DNA of 64,000 bases from Dillenia suffruticosa (Eukaryota; Streptophyta; Magnoliopsida; Dilleniales; Dilleniaceae). The position numbers were made by a program, and so were the translations under genes. Location: positions 2,203,001 to 2,267,000 of the forward strand of contig JAVTVX010000017.1 of the NCBI GenBank assembly GCA_033439265.1, given 5' to 3'. Under the pieces are notes generated by a model. It had not been told where the DNA came from. It searched no databases and saw only the letters and a list, made by a program, of their open reading frames with translations. Below are positions 44,528 to 58,500 of this stretch, piece by piece. The stretch's first letter is position 1. Each line of letters opens with the position of its first letter.

Positions 44528-46913
44528 TTATAGAAATTCAGGCCTATTGGGCTTTATATCAGGTGCAGCCTCCCAAGTCTTCTCCGGCGCATTCCCCCCT
44601 CCATAAGTTGACGCAGCAGCAGCTGCAGTTAGCAGAGCTGATATCCCATTTGACGTTGCACCACCAACACCTAAACTCAGGCCCAGAAGATCAAGCGTTG
44701 TCGGATTATTCCCAAACAGCGAAGACGGACCCATTGGACCCATCATAAGATCGGTCAAACCATCCGAAGGCAGACCTAGCCCAAGCATCGCAGGTTCAGC
44801 CGTACTCTCTTGCTTAATCTGACCAATCCATTGCGTAGTCGTGCTTGTGGTTGAATTATTTTGTTGAGAAGAGGATGGTGACATTGACAAACCAAACCCA
44901 CAAAGCAAAGAAGCCTTAGACGCCGCAGCGCCCATTTCAGCTGCTTTTTGAAGCAATGCTGTAGCTGACATGGTAGGCTGAGATAGCGGAGTGTAGCGGC
45001 GATGATCTTGATCCGGTGTTAGGAAGAGAGAGGAGGTGGGATTGGAGAGGTACAGAGATGAAGCTAAAGAGAGGGATGTGGGCTCGGTGGCGGTGCGCTC
45101 AGAGCGAGCCATGGCACATAGTAAGTCCGAAAATGAGGATGATGACTGCGATGATTGTGAGGGAGCTGGCACAGCAGGAACTGAAGATGCAAACAAACTA
45201 GCAAAAACAGTACTGCTTGTGCTACTTTTGCTGCTTGAGCTAGTGTTGCTGCTGCTGCTTGTGCACCTTGCTGGTTGTGTTTGGGCCTGCTGATGTATAA
45301 CGCCAATTTGGTTCTCTTCCAAATCTATCACGAGAAGAAAGAATTTCATTATTCAGACCCAACATGGTGTGTGCGCATGAAATGCACGAGGTGCACTCAT
45401 TAAAAGGGTTTTCCAATCTAATAAGTAACACTTAAGATAAAGCATATCTCAGGGTTCAACTTGAGAACTTTGGTAGCAAAAGTAGAGGCAATCATGCCTA
45501 ACTTTCTCCAAAATCCCATTCCCTTAATTTTTTTTTTCTTTTGCTTTTCGTTTTCGATCATTGTGCTTGCCACACAACAACCCATCTTTTAATTTGCAAC
45601 TTTTTCTAAATTAAATAAGTAATAAACAAACAAAAACTCTCCTACTCAGCTTCTACTTTCTATGGACTCATGTTCACCTTTTCTCAGTCCAATTCCAGTT
45701 CCAAAAAAGCTAGAATTTCTTCTTTCTTTTTTTTTTTTAATCCCGGAGAGAGAGAGAGAGATGCAAACAAGTTCAACAAAGGACAACTGAAGCAATTAAA
45801 AAATAATACAATTAAGATCACATGATCCCTATCACTGAAAAGCCTCGCACTTAGCATTAAGCAACCCAAGAAAAGAGAGACAAAACTTGATTCCTTTTGA
45901 CCTTTTATCTTATAGCCCAAAAAATTTGCGCCCTACCTATCAAACTTTACCTGAATTTTGTACAGACACTGCAGGAGAAATCAAAGCCGTTGATGTTGTT
46001 GTAGCATCAGCAACAACCGGGGAAGCCGAATCAGATGACGGTGATACCGGCAGTGGCGGTGTCGGAGGTAGCGGTGACGACACCAGCGGCACCGGATCAA
46101 CACTCTCTTCAACGCTTGTGATGTGTTTGCTGGGCAAATTAGGCTCAGTTGCTGTTGCACTCTCCTTAGCCAACGCATCACAAAATGCTCTATGCGTTAT
46201 AAAACTATCCCTCCTGAAAAACCATAAAAACCTATTTCAGAAAACAAAAACAAAACGAGAAGAGAGAGAGAGATAACGAATTTTCTACCTAGAGAAAAGA
46301 GTGCCACAGTCACATCTATACTCTTTGGTTCCACAAGTCTTCATGTGAGCTTTCCAATCGGATTGTACGGCGTATTTCTTCGGACACTTGTCGCACTTCC
46401 ACTTCTTCTCGCCATGTTTTCTACAGAAGTGCTTCTTGATTCCGGTGAGATCGCCGAGCGCTCTCGACGGATCGTGGTGTACGCACGACGGTTCGGGACA
46501 GATATACACTCGTTTCCTAGTTTCTTTCGTTGTTCTCTGTCGAAGCTTCCACGGCAAGTTATGACCTCGTCTATGAAGTTGCAGATTCTGGTCTCTCTGA
46601 AACCCTTTGTTGCAGATCTCGCACACAAATCTATTCGTCGCCATTAGGGTTTTCGGAGACAACGCAATTACCTCCGCATTTGGATCTAACACAATATATT
46701 AAAAAAAATTAAGGTTTGATATTTTTAACATTAAACATTTTAGGGCTTTGGATTTGGAATGAAATTTTTACCGGGCATCCCAGGAAGATTCCGTTTCTTC
46801 TTCGCCGCTCCTGATTCTAGCGGAATCGCCTGTAATTCTTGTGAAGACGTAGCACTTGCTTCTCCAGAAGCTGTAGAGACCGTAATTGGAGACTGTTGTT
46901 CTATTTCTCCCAT
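44528..46913 (-). CDS. INDETERMINATE DOMAIN (IDD) C2H2 zinc-finger transcription factor
   Basis: Four exons in phase, 46772-46913, 46289-46685, 45951-46213 and 44528-45324, encode 532 residues. The KKKR at residues 38-41 is a nuclear localisation signal. The ID domain follows: finger 1 at 69-89 (CEICNKGFQRDQNLQLHRRGH), finger 2 at 110-138, finger 3 at 145-165 (C2HC), finger 4 at 172-191 (C2HC). All zinc ligands are present. The C-terminal half is rich in Ser, Pro and Ala and includes MSATALLQKAAEMGAAASKA and TTLDLLGLSLG, the short conserved motifs through which IDD proteins bind GRAS partners such as SCR, SHR and DELLAs. IDD factors act in the nucleus in root patterning, gravitropism, gibberellin signalling and metabolism. 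I cannot assign a specific IDD number. The C-terminus ends with the conserved PEKTWEAAPDIKP. A CT tract follows the exon 2 donor by about 16 bases. Confidence 0.94.
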
Positions 46914-49193
46914 GACAAATTCACAGTTGAAGTCGAACAAATACAATGAATTCAAAAGAGTTTCTAAGGGGTTTTGAAGGCTATTTCTCTTTCGACAAAG
47001 AACCAGAAAATGCTTGACCTCTGCCTTGTATGAGAGAGACAAGGAGACACAAATCAATCGTAATAGCGTGTATAAATTTCCGAGAAACACCCCTTCCCCA
47101 CCTTCGTTTTCGCGGACTTTGAGAAATCAAATCACATAATCTATCATATATCTCGAGTCAGGTGCGAAACATGAAACTGGGTGGATCAAATCTCGTCGGA
47201 AAATCCTTCCTTTTCTCCGGTGAAGAAACATCTAACACGGTGGCGGCTTCATAGTTCCCATATTCACACTTGGAGAGAGAGAGAGAGAGATTTTATGAAG
47301 TGTCTATTTCACATTTTTAAATTCAGTCTTCGCAGTAAATGTTTACTTTTGGTTTATTAAAAATAAATAAACCGAGTAAAGCGGCGGGGTTTAACCACGG
47401 TTAGTGCTTAACACAATAGGTTAAGAGGAAACCCTTGGTGAAGTTTCCTTTTGATAAAAATCTGACCATCCACGTGTCCAAACAATGCCCCTTCGTGTCA
47501 CTTGTGGGAGGTAAACTCCGAGTAAGCGGTAGTTTGTCGTTTAGTTACCGAGAGTGAGAAGTAAATTCCCATTTGGTTTCCAATTTTAGGGTCATCACTT
47601 CTGTAAAAAGACACTTTTGCCCCTCAGAAAAGCTAAAATTGACGTTCTACAGGGCAGTGACCTTGCGCGGAAAAAGTAAGGGAGCATTTTATGGTACAGA
47701 CGTGGGTGAGATTGTTAATAACGAAAATGCCACGGAAGAAGGGAGGACGAATTGAGGACCAGATGATTTGGTGCGTGTGCGGGTTGCAGATTATAATCAC
47801 TTGGGAAAAAAAAAACCGAAAGATTTTCCACCTCTTAAAAGGGCAAAAAAATTTAGAATTACATTTTTTTAATATATTATCTTATGTATTTAAATTCATA
47901 TTTTAATTAATATGATTTGAATATTATTAAATTTATTTAAAAAAAACTTTTTTAATATAATTTTTTTTTATTTTTAAAATTTAATTAAATAATATAATAT
48001 TTTTATATATTGGATTGACTTTTTAACAATAAAACCTTAAAATTATTGAGAACACCACAAGATATACGCTCTAGCGTGACCGTCCCTATCATTTGACTCT
48101 GTCTCTCTCTATCTTCGTTGCATACACGGTCCCTGTATACGTAGAGTTCTCCATGCAAACAAAATACAAAAACATTGATGGGTAGTTTGTCATTGTTTAC
48201 GGATTTGAATTTGAATTTACTAGAAATGGTAGCCTAAAAGAAGGGCAAGCACACAAGACGGGCCGTGGGGATACGTACTGACGACTTCAGAAAGGCGACT
48301 ATCTTTTCCGCAGACGACGACCAAAGGATAATGGAAGGGTATTTTCGTCATTTCGAAGTGGGTTTCTCGTCGTTGCCCCCTTACCCATGTCTACCTTCAC
48401 TCCCCCTACCCCCACGATCCAAAAGATTATACAAATTTCTGAATATAAACAATAACTTTATTTTTTTTATATAAGAACTTCTCTACAAAAAAATAAACAT
48501 TTTTTATTAAAAATTTCTAATTTAAATTAAAAATAATACAAATCAAATTAAAATATTATTTTTAAAACTTTTTGAAAATACTATCATAGAAAAGTATTAT
48601 AGTACTTTCCAAAACCTAAAAGAGAATGTATGAAAGATATAAAAGAAATTTCAAAAGTCTTTACACCTACGGATCGAATGTCTGACCTTGGATATAACTT
48701 TATGATGTGAATTTCTGATTTGATTTAGAGATTTATTTGTTCTTTAATTTGTATAATTGGTTTAAAAATATTAATGCATTTAAACTAATAAGTCGAGTCT
48801 AATCGAGTCGAGTTATTCTCACTCATATAATACAAACTTGAGAGGGAATGATAGATACATCTTAGAATAAATTACATATTCAGTTTATGAGATTTATCTT
48901 ATTTTTACAGATTAGTCCCTACAGTTGAAAATGCTATCTTGTGATGTTTAAACTTTCAAAAGTGTAACGAGTTGATTATTTCGTCAATGACTGAGACATA
49001 GTGTTCGATAACTGCTGACGTGACTGTTTACGGATGTTGACATATTATTATTATATCAACAATCATAGATATCTCATGGTGCCACCTCAGCGATTTGCTG
49101 ACATGGCTGTGCCACGTTGTCAAATTGCTGATGTGGCACAACCACGTCACACCAAGATATTTCATGATCCTTTTTGGGTTTACTCATGATTCG
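46914..49193. other. IDD leader/promoter and intergenic DNA
   Basis: The first 400 bases upstream of the IDD start form the presumed leader and promoter, including a (GA)n tract at 47274-47291. The rest is AT-rich intergenic DNA. The plus-strand frames at 47.6 and 48.3 kb are short and not coding in character. From about 48900 to 49160 there are repeated words such as GCTGACATGG and CTGATGTGGCAC but no clear repeat unit. Confidence 0.45.
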
Positions 49194-50382
49194 ATGCAGT
49201 CACCCTACTCCCGTTTTTTTACTCTCTCTCTCTCTCACCCAAGCCTGTCCATCCATATCTTCTCTCTCTCTTCCTCTTCATTAGACGCAGAGAAAGAGAG
49301 AGAGCGAGAGAGAGAGAGAGAGAGGGAGGGAATATGGTCAGTATCTGCCTCCCATCTGTAAAAGATCCTCTCTATTCGCTTTTTCTTTTTGTTTTTCTGT
49401 TACCTTTATTCTGAATTGTCTCTGAACAGCTCTCCTCGTCTGCATATATATGATGGTGAAATTCCTCAAATACAAAGGCCGGATACCTATTTGCCTTTGC
49501 AACTTGGACTTCCTCAACAGGATCAAAGTATAGGAAGAGAAGAGAACATTCCTAATTCTACATATGCAATGGACGAAATCTTGAGTAGAGGACCATATCC
49601 TGAGTTGAATAAGAAGAGAGCCATCACTCGGGCTTTCTTACAAGATGCGAAGCAGCAGGTTGAAGATGAAACTTTAAATCTCAAACTGCAAATGGTTTGA
49701 ACTATTCTTTTGCCCGCTGTGTATTGGCTTATCATTTCTGTTCAAATTCTCTTTATTAAATTGGTAACTGCAATTATGGCTCTATGGCTGGTGCATTTTT
49801 TGTTTGAATTTAATCTGTAGGATTTATCTACTGGTCAGTAACATTCATTACTGATTCAGCAATGTCTCTTGCTTGTTCTGATAGACACCATATTTTGAGG
49901 GATTTTGCTGAAAATTTTTGCATCATGCCCATTAATTTTGACCAAGTTTTCTTCGGTTTGTTTTTTAACAATGATTTGTGCATGCATTTCAACTCTGCTT
50001 ACACAGACAGATCGCAAAGGGCCCCAAAGAAGAAACGGAATTGGTAGAACAAGATGGAATATAACCATGTTAAAATATTCATACAACTTGAAAAAATATT
50101 GGTTGTTTTTCTTTTCTTTTGTTTTCCCCTCTTTTTTGGTTCATGAGTTATTGAGTCCAATCCATATCATTGAGAATCGCCAATATCATTCATTAGTCTG
50201 ACAAGTAGTATGGCTATTATTTTCTTCTTTTTCCTTTTCTTCTTTTTTTTTTGGATGTTATTTTGGTCTCCAAGATATCCAACTTATTAGAAACAGGAAA
50301 ATTTGAGTCTGCTCGTGGCAGCTATGAAGAGGAAAAGAAAAAGCGCAATCGAGCCATGATCGGTACACTCTGTAGGTCATAA
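49194..50382 (+). CDS. Tentative unrecognised protein gene, three exons
   Basis: I do not recognise this protein. Three exons are compatible in splice site and phase: 49194-49336, 49430-49694 and 50275-50382, for 171 residues. The second exon has clear coding character (RPDTYLPLQLGLPQQDQ, then PELNKKRAITRAFLQDAKQQ) and is helical and charged towards its end. The third adds a charged EEEKKKRNRA segment and ends GTLCRS. The first exon is doubtful: it is Ser-rich and then encodes Arg-Glu repeats from a GA microsatellite, so it may really be 5' leader, in which case translation could begin at the internal ATG for MDEILSRGPY. It is the only plus-strand gene candidate here. Its stop codon overlaps the end of a minus-strand fragment. 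Confidence 0.35.
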
Positions 50383-50604
50383 TCTTGCAGAAATACTGTT
50401 CAGAGTGATATAGATTATGAAGCAAGTCAAGAATAGGTTACATAGGGTTTGGAGGAGGGTAGAGTAGACGGTGATGAAGAAGGAGAGAGGGAGAAGGAAG
50501 AGGATAGAGAGAGCAATGAAGTGGCGGGAGTGTGCGTTTATGATTCGCTTTGATTTGGAGAGGACTTCGAAGAGGTTTAGTGGTAAGGAAAGAGAAGAAG
50601 CCAT
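50377..50604 (-). pseudogene. Truncated 5' fragment of a multi-pass membrane-protein gene
   Basis: A 75-codon frame begins MASSLSLPLNLFEVLSKSKR and continues with IINAHSRHFIALSILFLLPL. This resembles the N-terminus of a plant family of six-span membrane proteins (the At4g19950/At5g44860 type, sometimes labelled polyadenylate-binding-protein-binding). Those proteins are about 300 residues; here the similarity fades after about 50 residues and a stop follows. No further exon is visible downstream. It is probably a partial gene copy. Confidence 0.4.
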
Positions 50605-52522
50605 GGTTGTTTGATTGAGAGAGAAAGGGAGAGATTGCAGAGAAGAGAGAGAGAGAAGAAAGCCGGAAGAAGTTTGAACTTTGAAGCCTGGGAGCATGAT
50701 GTGACGTGCTTAGGAAGGGTAATGGTTATCTGGCATGCCCATAGGAAAAAGAAAACTATCCTGTTTGGGCTTGAAAATACCAAAATGCCCTCTCATGAAG
50801 TCACCATCAGACCAGAATGCCCTCTTTATCATGACATGACATGCCACGTCAACAATTTGACAGCGTGACACTATGAGATGTCTATAATTGTTAACATGGC
50901 AATGGCATTTCAAGTCCGTACACCCATTTAGACAATTACGTCAACCATCAATGGATATTATGTCATTGTCTTGATAAAAAATATCAACTCATTACACTTT
51001 TAAGATAACATTTTTAATTATAAAGATCGATATATAAAAATAAAACTAAATTTAAGGGCCGAACATATAATTTACTTATATATCTTAAGTATTACCCCCT
51101 TTCCCCCCGAAGGTACGAAGGACAACAAGAGGAACATAAAATGAGAGACATCTGATCTGTGAAAGACTCGTTTTCGATTTATGTCAGATTCAAATTCGAA
51201 TACCTAAACTCAAATTCACCCGCACCAGGCCAAAGAGGAAAATATATATATATTCAAGTCGCAAGCTCAGACGCAACCATGGACAGCCAACCACAAAACT
51301 TCAATAGATATTTCATCTTTTATTTATTCTGAGAACTTTCACAATCAAAGGCACCACCACAGTGACAAAGTACATTACGAAAGTGACACTCTATGTGATA
51401 CCTTCCTGTTTTCTATCAGTAGCTAGCTCGCTCGCTCTCTCTCTCTCTCTCTGTGGTCGGTGCAATGAACGCGGGGTTGAGAGATGGAAAGCAAAAGAGT
51501 TGGTGAGGGCGCACAATAAAAAGGGGATGATGTTGTCACCACTCTGATTAACTTTAGTCTTTGTTTGGTATGTGGATAACCTTTTGCTTTGCGTTCGTGA
51601 TTGCAAATAAGCCTTCAAAAGGTTCCCCCCCCACCGGAATCTTTGTTTCCGATTCTGAATCTCATACTTTCCCGACCCTCAAATCTCCCGCTTTATAAAA
51701 CCCCCTCCGAAAAATAAGTCGTTGATGAAGGAAGGCCTTTTATCATTGTTTAATGAAATATTAGGTCAATTTCCACCTTGTATCACCCTATGGTCAAAGG
51801 ATACTTATTCAATCTCCACACCCCATGCTCTTTTTTTTTTCCTTTTTTTTGGCCCGGGGGGGGGGGGGGGGAACCAAACCACAGACATAAACAGGAGGTA
51901 CCGGGTTGGACTTCATTATTGTCATCGGATCAACAGATTTGTTTCAATCTGCTATTGGGCGAACGCAATCACTTGGCACCGACCAGAAAATTTATAGCTA
52001 TTCCTATGAAGACCACATAAACAATCAATCTATGTGTACAAAATTATCTTTAGTTGATTTTATCGAACTAAACAAGACCAGGTGTAACTCAAAAACAATT
52101 TCGATAAAAAGCAGGAAGGTGAAACTCCACGCCCAGACATCCGATCAGAAAGCAGCCAAGGGGTTCCTTAGATATTAGATTTAGTTTTACCACAGGCACT
52201 CTTAACAAAATCCTCAAAATACATCAATGGAATTACGAAAATAATCCCTGATATCTTTGTAAGGATGATGGCATTGTTTTGACCAACATCAACAGAAAGG
52301 TAAAGGACTTTCGGATAGAATTTAAATGCTCAAAATTTGGACTTACCAACTCGTATCTTATCACAATTCACAGAAACAATTAGGGAAGTCTGCATACTGG
52401 CTATGATAAAATGACCTAACATCTCATGCGTGACACAAGTTTCAATATTGTCTTCTTTATTTATAAAAGTTTTGGATGACATATGACAAAATGTACAATA
52501 TGGAAAGACCATAACAAAAGAT
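50605..52522. other. Intergenic region
   Basis: No gene recognised. (GA)n or (CT)n words occur at 50610-50660 and 51433-51451, and a G-run lies at 51856-51871. The bases just above 52200 are likely the 3' flank of the next minus-strand gene. Confidence 0.5.
51856..51871 (+). repeat. G-run of 16
   Basis: Sixteen consecutive G's preceded by GGCCC and by T-runs. It can form a G-quadruplex. Length may be affected by sequencing error. Confidence 0.85.
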
Positions 52523-55500
52523 TCAGGATTGGCAACTGCTAAATATCTCAGCCCTCATGTGGTCAATTGGCATGTGGTCAAGTGTGTATCTCTCAGGACC
52601 CATATACATACCTGTCTTCTCCAAAAGGGCAGCTCCTCTCTCTCTACCATATCTTGAAGCATATAGATTCAGGTACTCAATGTCCTAATCAATAACCAAG
52701 AACATAAGATGTCAGAAGGAGCAAACTGCACAGAAAATGGAAGCAAGATTGAATCAGCAGCAGCATAATGGCAACACCAGGAAACTCAATGCTAGGATAG
52801 AATAAGCAGTTTAATATGTGTGAGTCTTAGACGGATGTAGAGAGAGAAAAATAAGGTTGAGGAATGGAAAAGCCAACATTATGGGGGAAACAGAGGAAGG
52901 AAATGAACCCGCAGCATAATATACTGGCATAAGGTTACCTGCAAGCCACTCAGAATACGTTCCAGTCTAACCGAAGCAACTGGTTGATGTGAAGATGAGA
53001 ACACCTCCCCAGGGTAATACAAGACGCCATCACCAGGTGGAAGGCCACGCCTAAACCTTATCTGCATATGATAGATACCATGAACTATTCAAAGGAACCC
53101 AGGTATCATTTGGATGCCAAAGGTACATAGAACAACATGCCATTACCTCTGCACTAGGAACTGTCGCCTTCTCATAGCAGTTGGCACTCCAATAGAGAAA
53201 GCCTGTCCCGCCTTCTTTCCATACACGCCACATTACCACACGGTGTTGTGTCCCTCGCATCCCAAGGTGCCAATTGGGGTGAGGATCAGCAGGCCCCATG
53301 CACACATAGGTCCACCACTCCTGCAGAAGAGAGGTAATTCTTTCACCAAGACATAATAAATAGGATGCACCTATACAAGCTTGTGGTTTCCAGAGACTTT
53401 TAATTTCAGCATGGCCAAGATGATATTGATATTTAAAGGGCAGGACATCCACAGGTAACACTTGTTAAGTGTAAACACAAAAGATGCCATCTCTGAAGCA
53501 TAGAACTCCAATTACTTATGTAACTACACATTTGGTTCCTATGAGGGTAGATACACGAAAACACACAAACACAAAAATGATGCATATATAATGAGAAAGT
53601 CTGAACTGGAGGGTATGCGACACCTGTTGTTTTCCTGCATTGTCTAAATGATTGTTCCTGGCTATATAATATTCCAATAAGTTGACCTTCCACTTAAGCA
53701 TGAGCAATTTACAACTCTGTTCCCAGAAACAGCCCAAGTAGGAGAGATAATTCACTTGTTATATGATCAGAATACCATGTCAGATGGAAGAGGTTGCAAT
53801 GATGACCGAAGTGTAGCCTAAATCAAGCTATGGTACATGGATTGAAAATAAAAAAAGACAAAAGCAAGCAACATAGCAATAGAATCAAACAGAATTTGGG
53901 CTACATGCCGGGTAGAAAAGGGGCTGTTAAACATAAAGATCCCTTCCGTTCTGCAATAGCAGGTAAGGGCAGGGGCATATATAATTATGCAAACACCAAC
54001 AAAAGTGGATTAGCAATTACAAAAAGAGTATTCCTGTTGGAGAAAGCCATACACATGGACTTTTGTCACAAGCTAAGAGTGATTGAACTTTGAAAAGATT
54101 TCAGATGCAAATTTCAGAGAAGTGTATACACCCAGAAAAGCTAATGATGCATTACCTCACCATTCTCTGGTTGTAGTTCTGCAATGATATCCTTGACCAA
54201 ATCCTCCCGATTACCAAGGACCCATTCACTGAAAGATTGAAACAAGTGCAAAAAATCATTGCCTGATGCCCTTAAAACTGAGGCCACTCTAAATAATCGC
54301 ATTAGTTTACCATCTCCGACTGTCACACAAACAAAAGGCTCAAGAATTTGGCAAGGAGATGCAATGACAAGAATTTTCCATACAAAGAAAAGGAAATATG
54401 ATCAGGAATGTAGAGCCACAGAAGAACATTAGTGGACGGGAAAAGAAGTCCAAATTTTTATGCAAATAAAAAGATATATAGCTGTGGTCTCACACCTTAA
54501 AGTCTGTGATATTAAATTACCGTTCTATTCATTCATCATTCTGGTCAGCTTCTCATATGGTCTATATGATATTTTCCATAGACAAGTTCTCTTCATGGAC
54601 TATGGAAGATTACAATATGGCAAAGGAATTTTGCATCCCATAAACCACATCCAGAATTAGTAGACAGGGCATGGAATTAACCTCAAAATAAGCCATGCCA
54701 AATAAATGGATAGACTAGCGAAACATATCAGAAGAATAGGCCATTACAAGGGCATTAAGACCAAGGAGGGTAAGCGATCTTAATGAATCAAGGCAGTACT
54801 TGTCAAAATACGTATTAGCAGGAAACCAAGCCTGCACAGTTTGTTTCATAATCTATGGAGACACAAACTCTGTGCCAGCCATAGTTACCATTTTTCCCTC
54901 CTTATCTACCTATTCTACTTTAGTCTCCAATAAGTCGCTTGATAATCAACATCTTAATGAAAACTTGGCAGATCAAAACTTTTTTCAACAAATCACTGCA
55001 CAAGTCCTGCACCCACTTAGAGAACCAACTAGGCATCAGAAAATCCTTTAAAACGAGCATGGGTTAAAACCTCTTCACCTTTGATAACTTCCATCTTCAA
55101 CTCACAATCAAGTCATAGACCAAGAAACCCATAGATAACCCAAAATTCAAAGCTCAGATCTCAGAACAGAAGTGTATGCAACAACAATCAATAATCCTCT
55201 ACAAGGAACAACCTGCTGTACAAGTTGTTGATCTATGCAAACATGCAATTTGGAATGCCAAGCCATCAAATTCTGTAGCCGTTTATGCGGAAGTGTCAAT
55301 TACATTTCAGTCAAGAAAATTATTGCAAATGTACCTTCCCTTGCTTACCCTACCTAAATCTCATTTCAGTCAAGCAACCTATTGCATACCTACCTTACCT
55401 TGTTTACCCTACCTAATTGGGACATGAAGTAGTAGCTACTGTAGTGAAATGAAAACTTCAGGAAAGCACTTCTTGTCAATACCTTGTACAATAAATCTGA

Positions 55501-58500
55501 GTATGGGGCCTTAAGAACTGTGGAACTTTGAGAAAAGCTTCAAAAGTATTGGGTGCAAGAGGTGCATCATTTGGACCTACAAAAGAAAGGCCCTTATATC
55601 AAACCACAAAAATAAACTTTGCGCATTTCACATAAAAGTTGAAGTGCAGGCATCTTGCAAATCCAGAAGCTGTAGTCTAAATATTGTCAACTCAAAGAAA
55701 AAGCTTTAAACTATGTAACTTAAGCTTAAGAAAGAGCAAGAAAATCCATTTACAGAGACCAAATTGACAAAGGAACCAGGTTCATGGGAGTTTCAAAAGA
55801 AATATATCCCATAAGCTAGTAAGCAGTAAACAATACAAGCAACTCAAGGGCCTCAATTATGTGGAAGTTGAATGTACAACATTATAATATCAAAGTCACT
55901 CAAAATTCAAAAATCAATAAACAAAATTCCAGACCGATATCTTGTGAAGGATGTTAAGCAGATTGATTCTTTACCAAAAAGGATCAAGTGACCATCTCTT
56001 TCCCTTTAAAATTCAAGAATCAATAAACAAAATTTCAAACCAGAATCTTATGAAGGACATTATGCAGATAGACTTGATAGTAGACATTAAATGACAAAAT
56101 TCAGAATCAGTCTGGCTGTCCACAAAATGTAAAACAAACAGAATAGCTACCCACGAAGAAAAAAACTCCAATCAAGCATTACATATTTTTTGTAAAATGC
56201 AAGAGAGAGAGAGAGAGAGAAAGAGACAAGAAAAGTAAAGTTACCGCAGTAATAAGTAGTCAATATACAGGCATCTGAAGCAAAAGCATGTATTTCACTG
56301 GCCATATGTCTGACTGCATTATATTGCTCCATGTTCAGTGGCTGAAGAAAAAAGAAAAGCATTAGATCATCACGGTTATATTGTGTGTGTCCTAATGCCA
56401 TTTCACAGGGTAATAAAATCATGTCAGCCAACACATTCTATCAAATAGCCCCCTAAACTTTAATCGCAGTTATTATTCCAAAAACTTGAAATAGGTTTTA
56501 ATGTGCCCATTAAGTGTATGACATTAAAGTTCCACAACCAGTCTCCCACCTCGACTTTTTGCGAGGACTGTGAATTTAGCCTCCTACATGAGACACTCTT
56601 TTCTTCCAGTAAATTTCAAGAAATTTCTAGCAATTTTTTTTCCTCCAACAACAAAAAAGACACATGTCAAGTACCTCATGCATTACCTTGATGGGGACAG
56701 AATTGCAAATTCACCTACTAATAATTGTGGTTGACTTTTGCTTTAAAGTTTTGAGAAGTAATTAACTGCAATAGAAGTTCTGGAAGTTATTTGAAAGTAC
56801 AAGTAAAATCTAGGAGATTATTCGTGGTTTTCGCCTCAAATCAGTTGGCAACAATTTCAGAGGTGGATTAAGCTAATCAAATGCAAGAGAAAAGGCATTC
56901 CTATTTATTCTAAAGAATGACAAGTTTCCAAGCACGACCACTTTAGCTGCTTTCTAAGAGGAACCATCATTTTTTTTCCCTTATAGATAAAGAGGGAACC
57001 TTAAAATTGACAACTTAAGGATCAAGTTCATACCTCATCCCACAAATAAAAGTAGGCTTTCTTTCAGTGTCTCTTTGCCTTCAAAATTTCAATCTCTTTC
57101 TGCAAGTAATCCTTAGTTGCATTTTCAATATTCAACAACCGTAGGAAGTAAGAGATACCGGTATGTATCATGAACAAAATTAAACATGCCTATATGCAGC
57201 CAAACAAGTGCTTACGGAGAAATTATTGGTCTGTAGGATACAGCATATGCTGCTAGTCGAGGGTCTGAAAAGTATTCCTCGGATTTTGGATGATCAGCTA
57301 AAACAACCAAAAGAACAAAAGTATCATAAAAAGTTTGCTACAAATCACCAACTTCTGATATCAAAATTAGAATTTTTTTAAAGAAAAAGAAAATAATTCC
57401 TCTGTATATTTATAAAAAGAAAATAATTCCAAACTGAAAGATTATAAACAATCGAACATGTATATATTTAAATATTGCATTTGAGGAACACCTTGCTTCA
57501 CTTCTTACCGGGCCATGGGCAGGTGTATGTCAGAACACGCATTCTGTCACCCCATTTGCAAAAATATGGGCTACCTCTGAACTGAAGAAGCCATTTAAAA
57601 TGCATATCCAATGCCTCATACCACTCACTGCTACCATGTTCCACAGCAAATCGATCCTCAATTACAGTATCAGATATCTAAATATAGTCAAAGAAAGTGG
57701 CATGGGGTATCCCACGCATCACTGTAAATATCCAATTGAAGAATGTGAAACAAGGAGAAAACGACATTGAGAATCACTAACAAGAACTTTCTCTCAATTT
57801 TAAAAGGAAAAAGGAATTTTTAGTTTTCACACTGTGGAGAAAAACAAAAGAGATTGAGTGTAAGAAAATGCAATCTAATGCAATCTAATGCAATGAAGTG
57901 CTACTGGTAAAAAAGTAGTGTTGAAGTAAGACCCAGGATACTAAAGAATATGAAATTAAGTCTATGGTAGTGAAACACCTAGATATCAATTAGAGAACTG
58001 AGGAAATAATTTACAGCAGAGATATCACTTAATTAGGCAACTACACTTTGCAACTGTACTTTTCACTAACATGTGCCAATTAGGATGGTGGATAGCATTG
58101 AAATAAGCAGGCAACAACGTAATATTACACAAGCACTACATGGACGTGAAAAGTAAATATGTAAGTTCATTCAGCAAAAAGAGCCTGCAAAAATGTGCTA
58201 CTACATGAGCATGCACCCGGAAAAAACAAATAAATAAGAAAAATGAAAAAAAAAGACCGATGCAGAAAATGTCTTACAGAAAGCCCATTTGGTAAGCCAA
58301 ACTATATGACAAGATGATCCTATACATGTTTTCATTCCAAAAGTTTATCACATTTACACTTCATAAAACCTATAAAAGACATTTTTTGAATAGGATAAAC
58401 AGAAAGTTGATAAGCTTATTGCAGGGATAGAACTTGAATGACGCATTTTCCTTTCGCAAAAGGAACCTTGTCACAAATTACGCTAATACATACATGTGGC

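Noticed and set aside
45016..45293. Plus-strand frames of 61-85 codons
   Set aside because: Antisense shadows of the Ser-rich last exon of the IDD gene.
47086..47090. Upstream in-frame extension of the IDD protein
   Set aside because: The frame is open upstream of 46913 but its first codon is GTG, and the conserved start MGEIEQQ suits the family.
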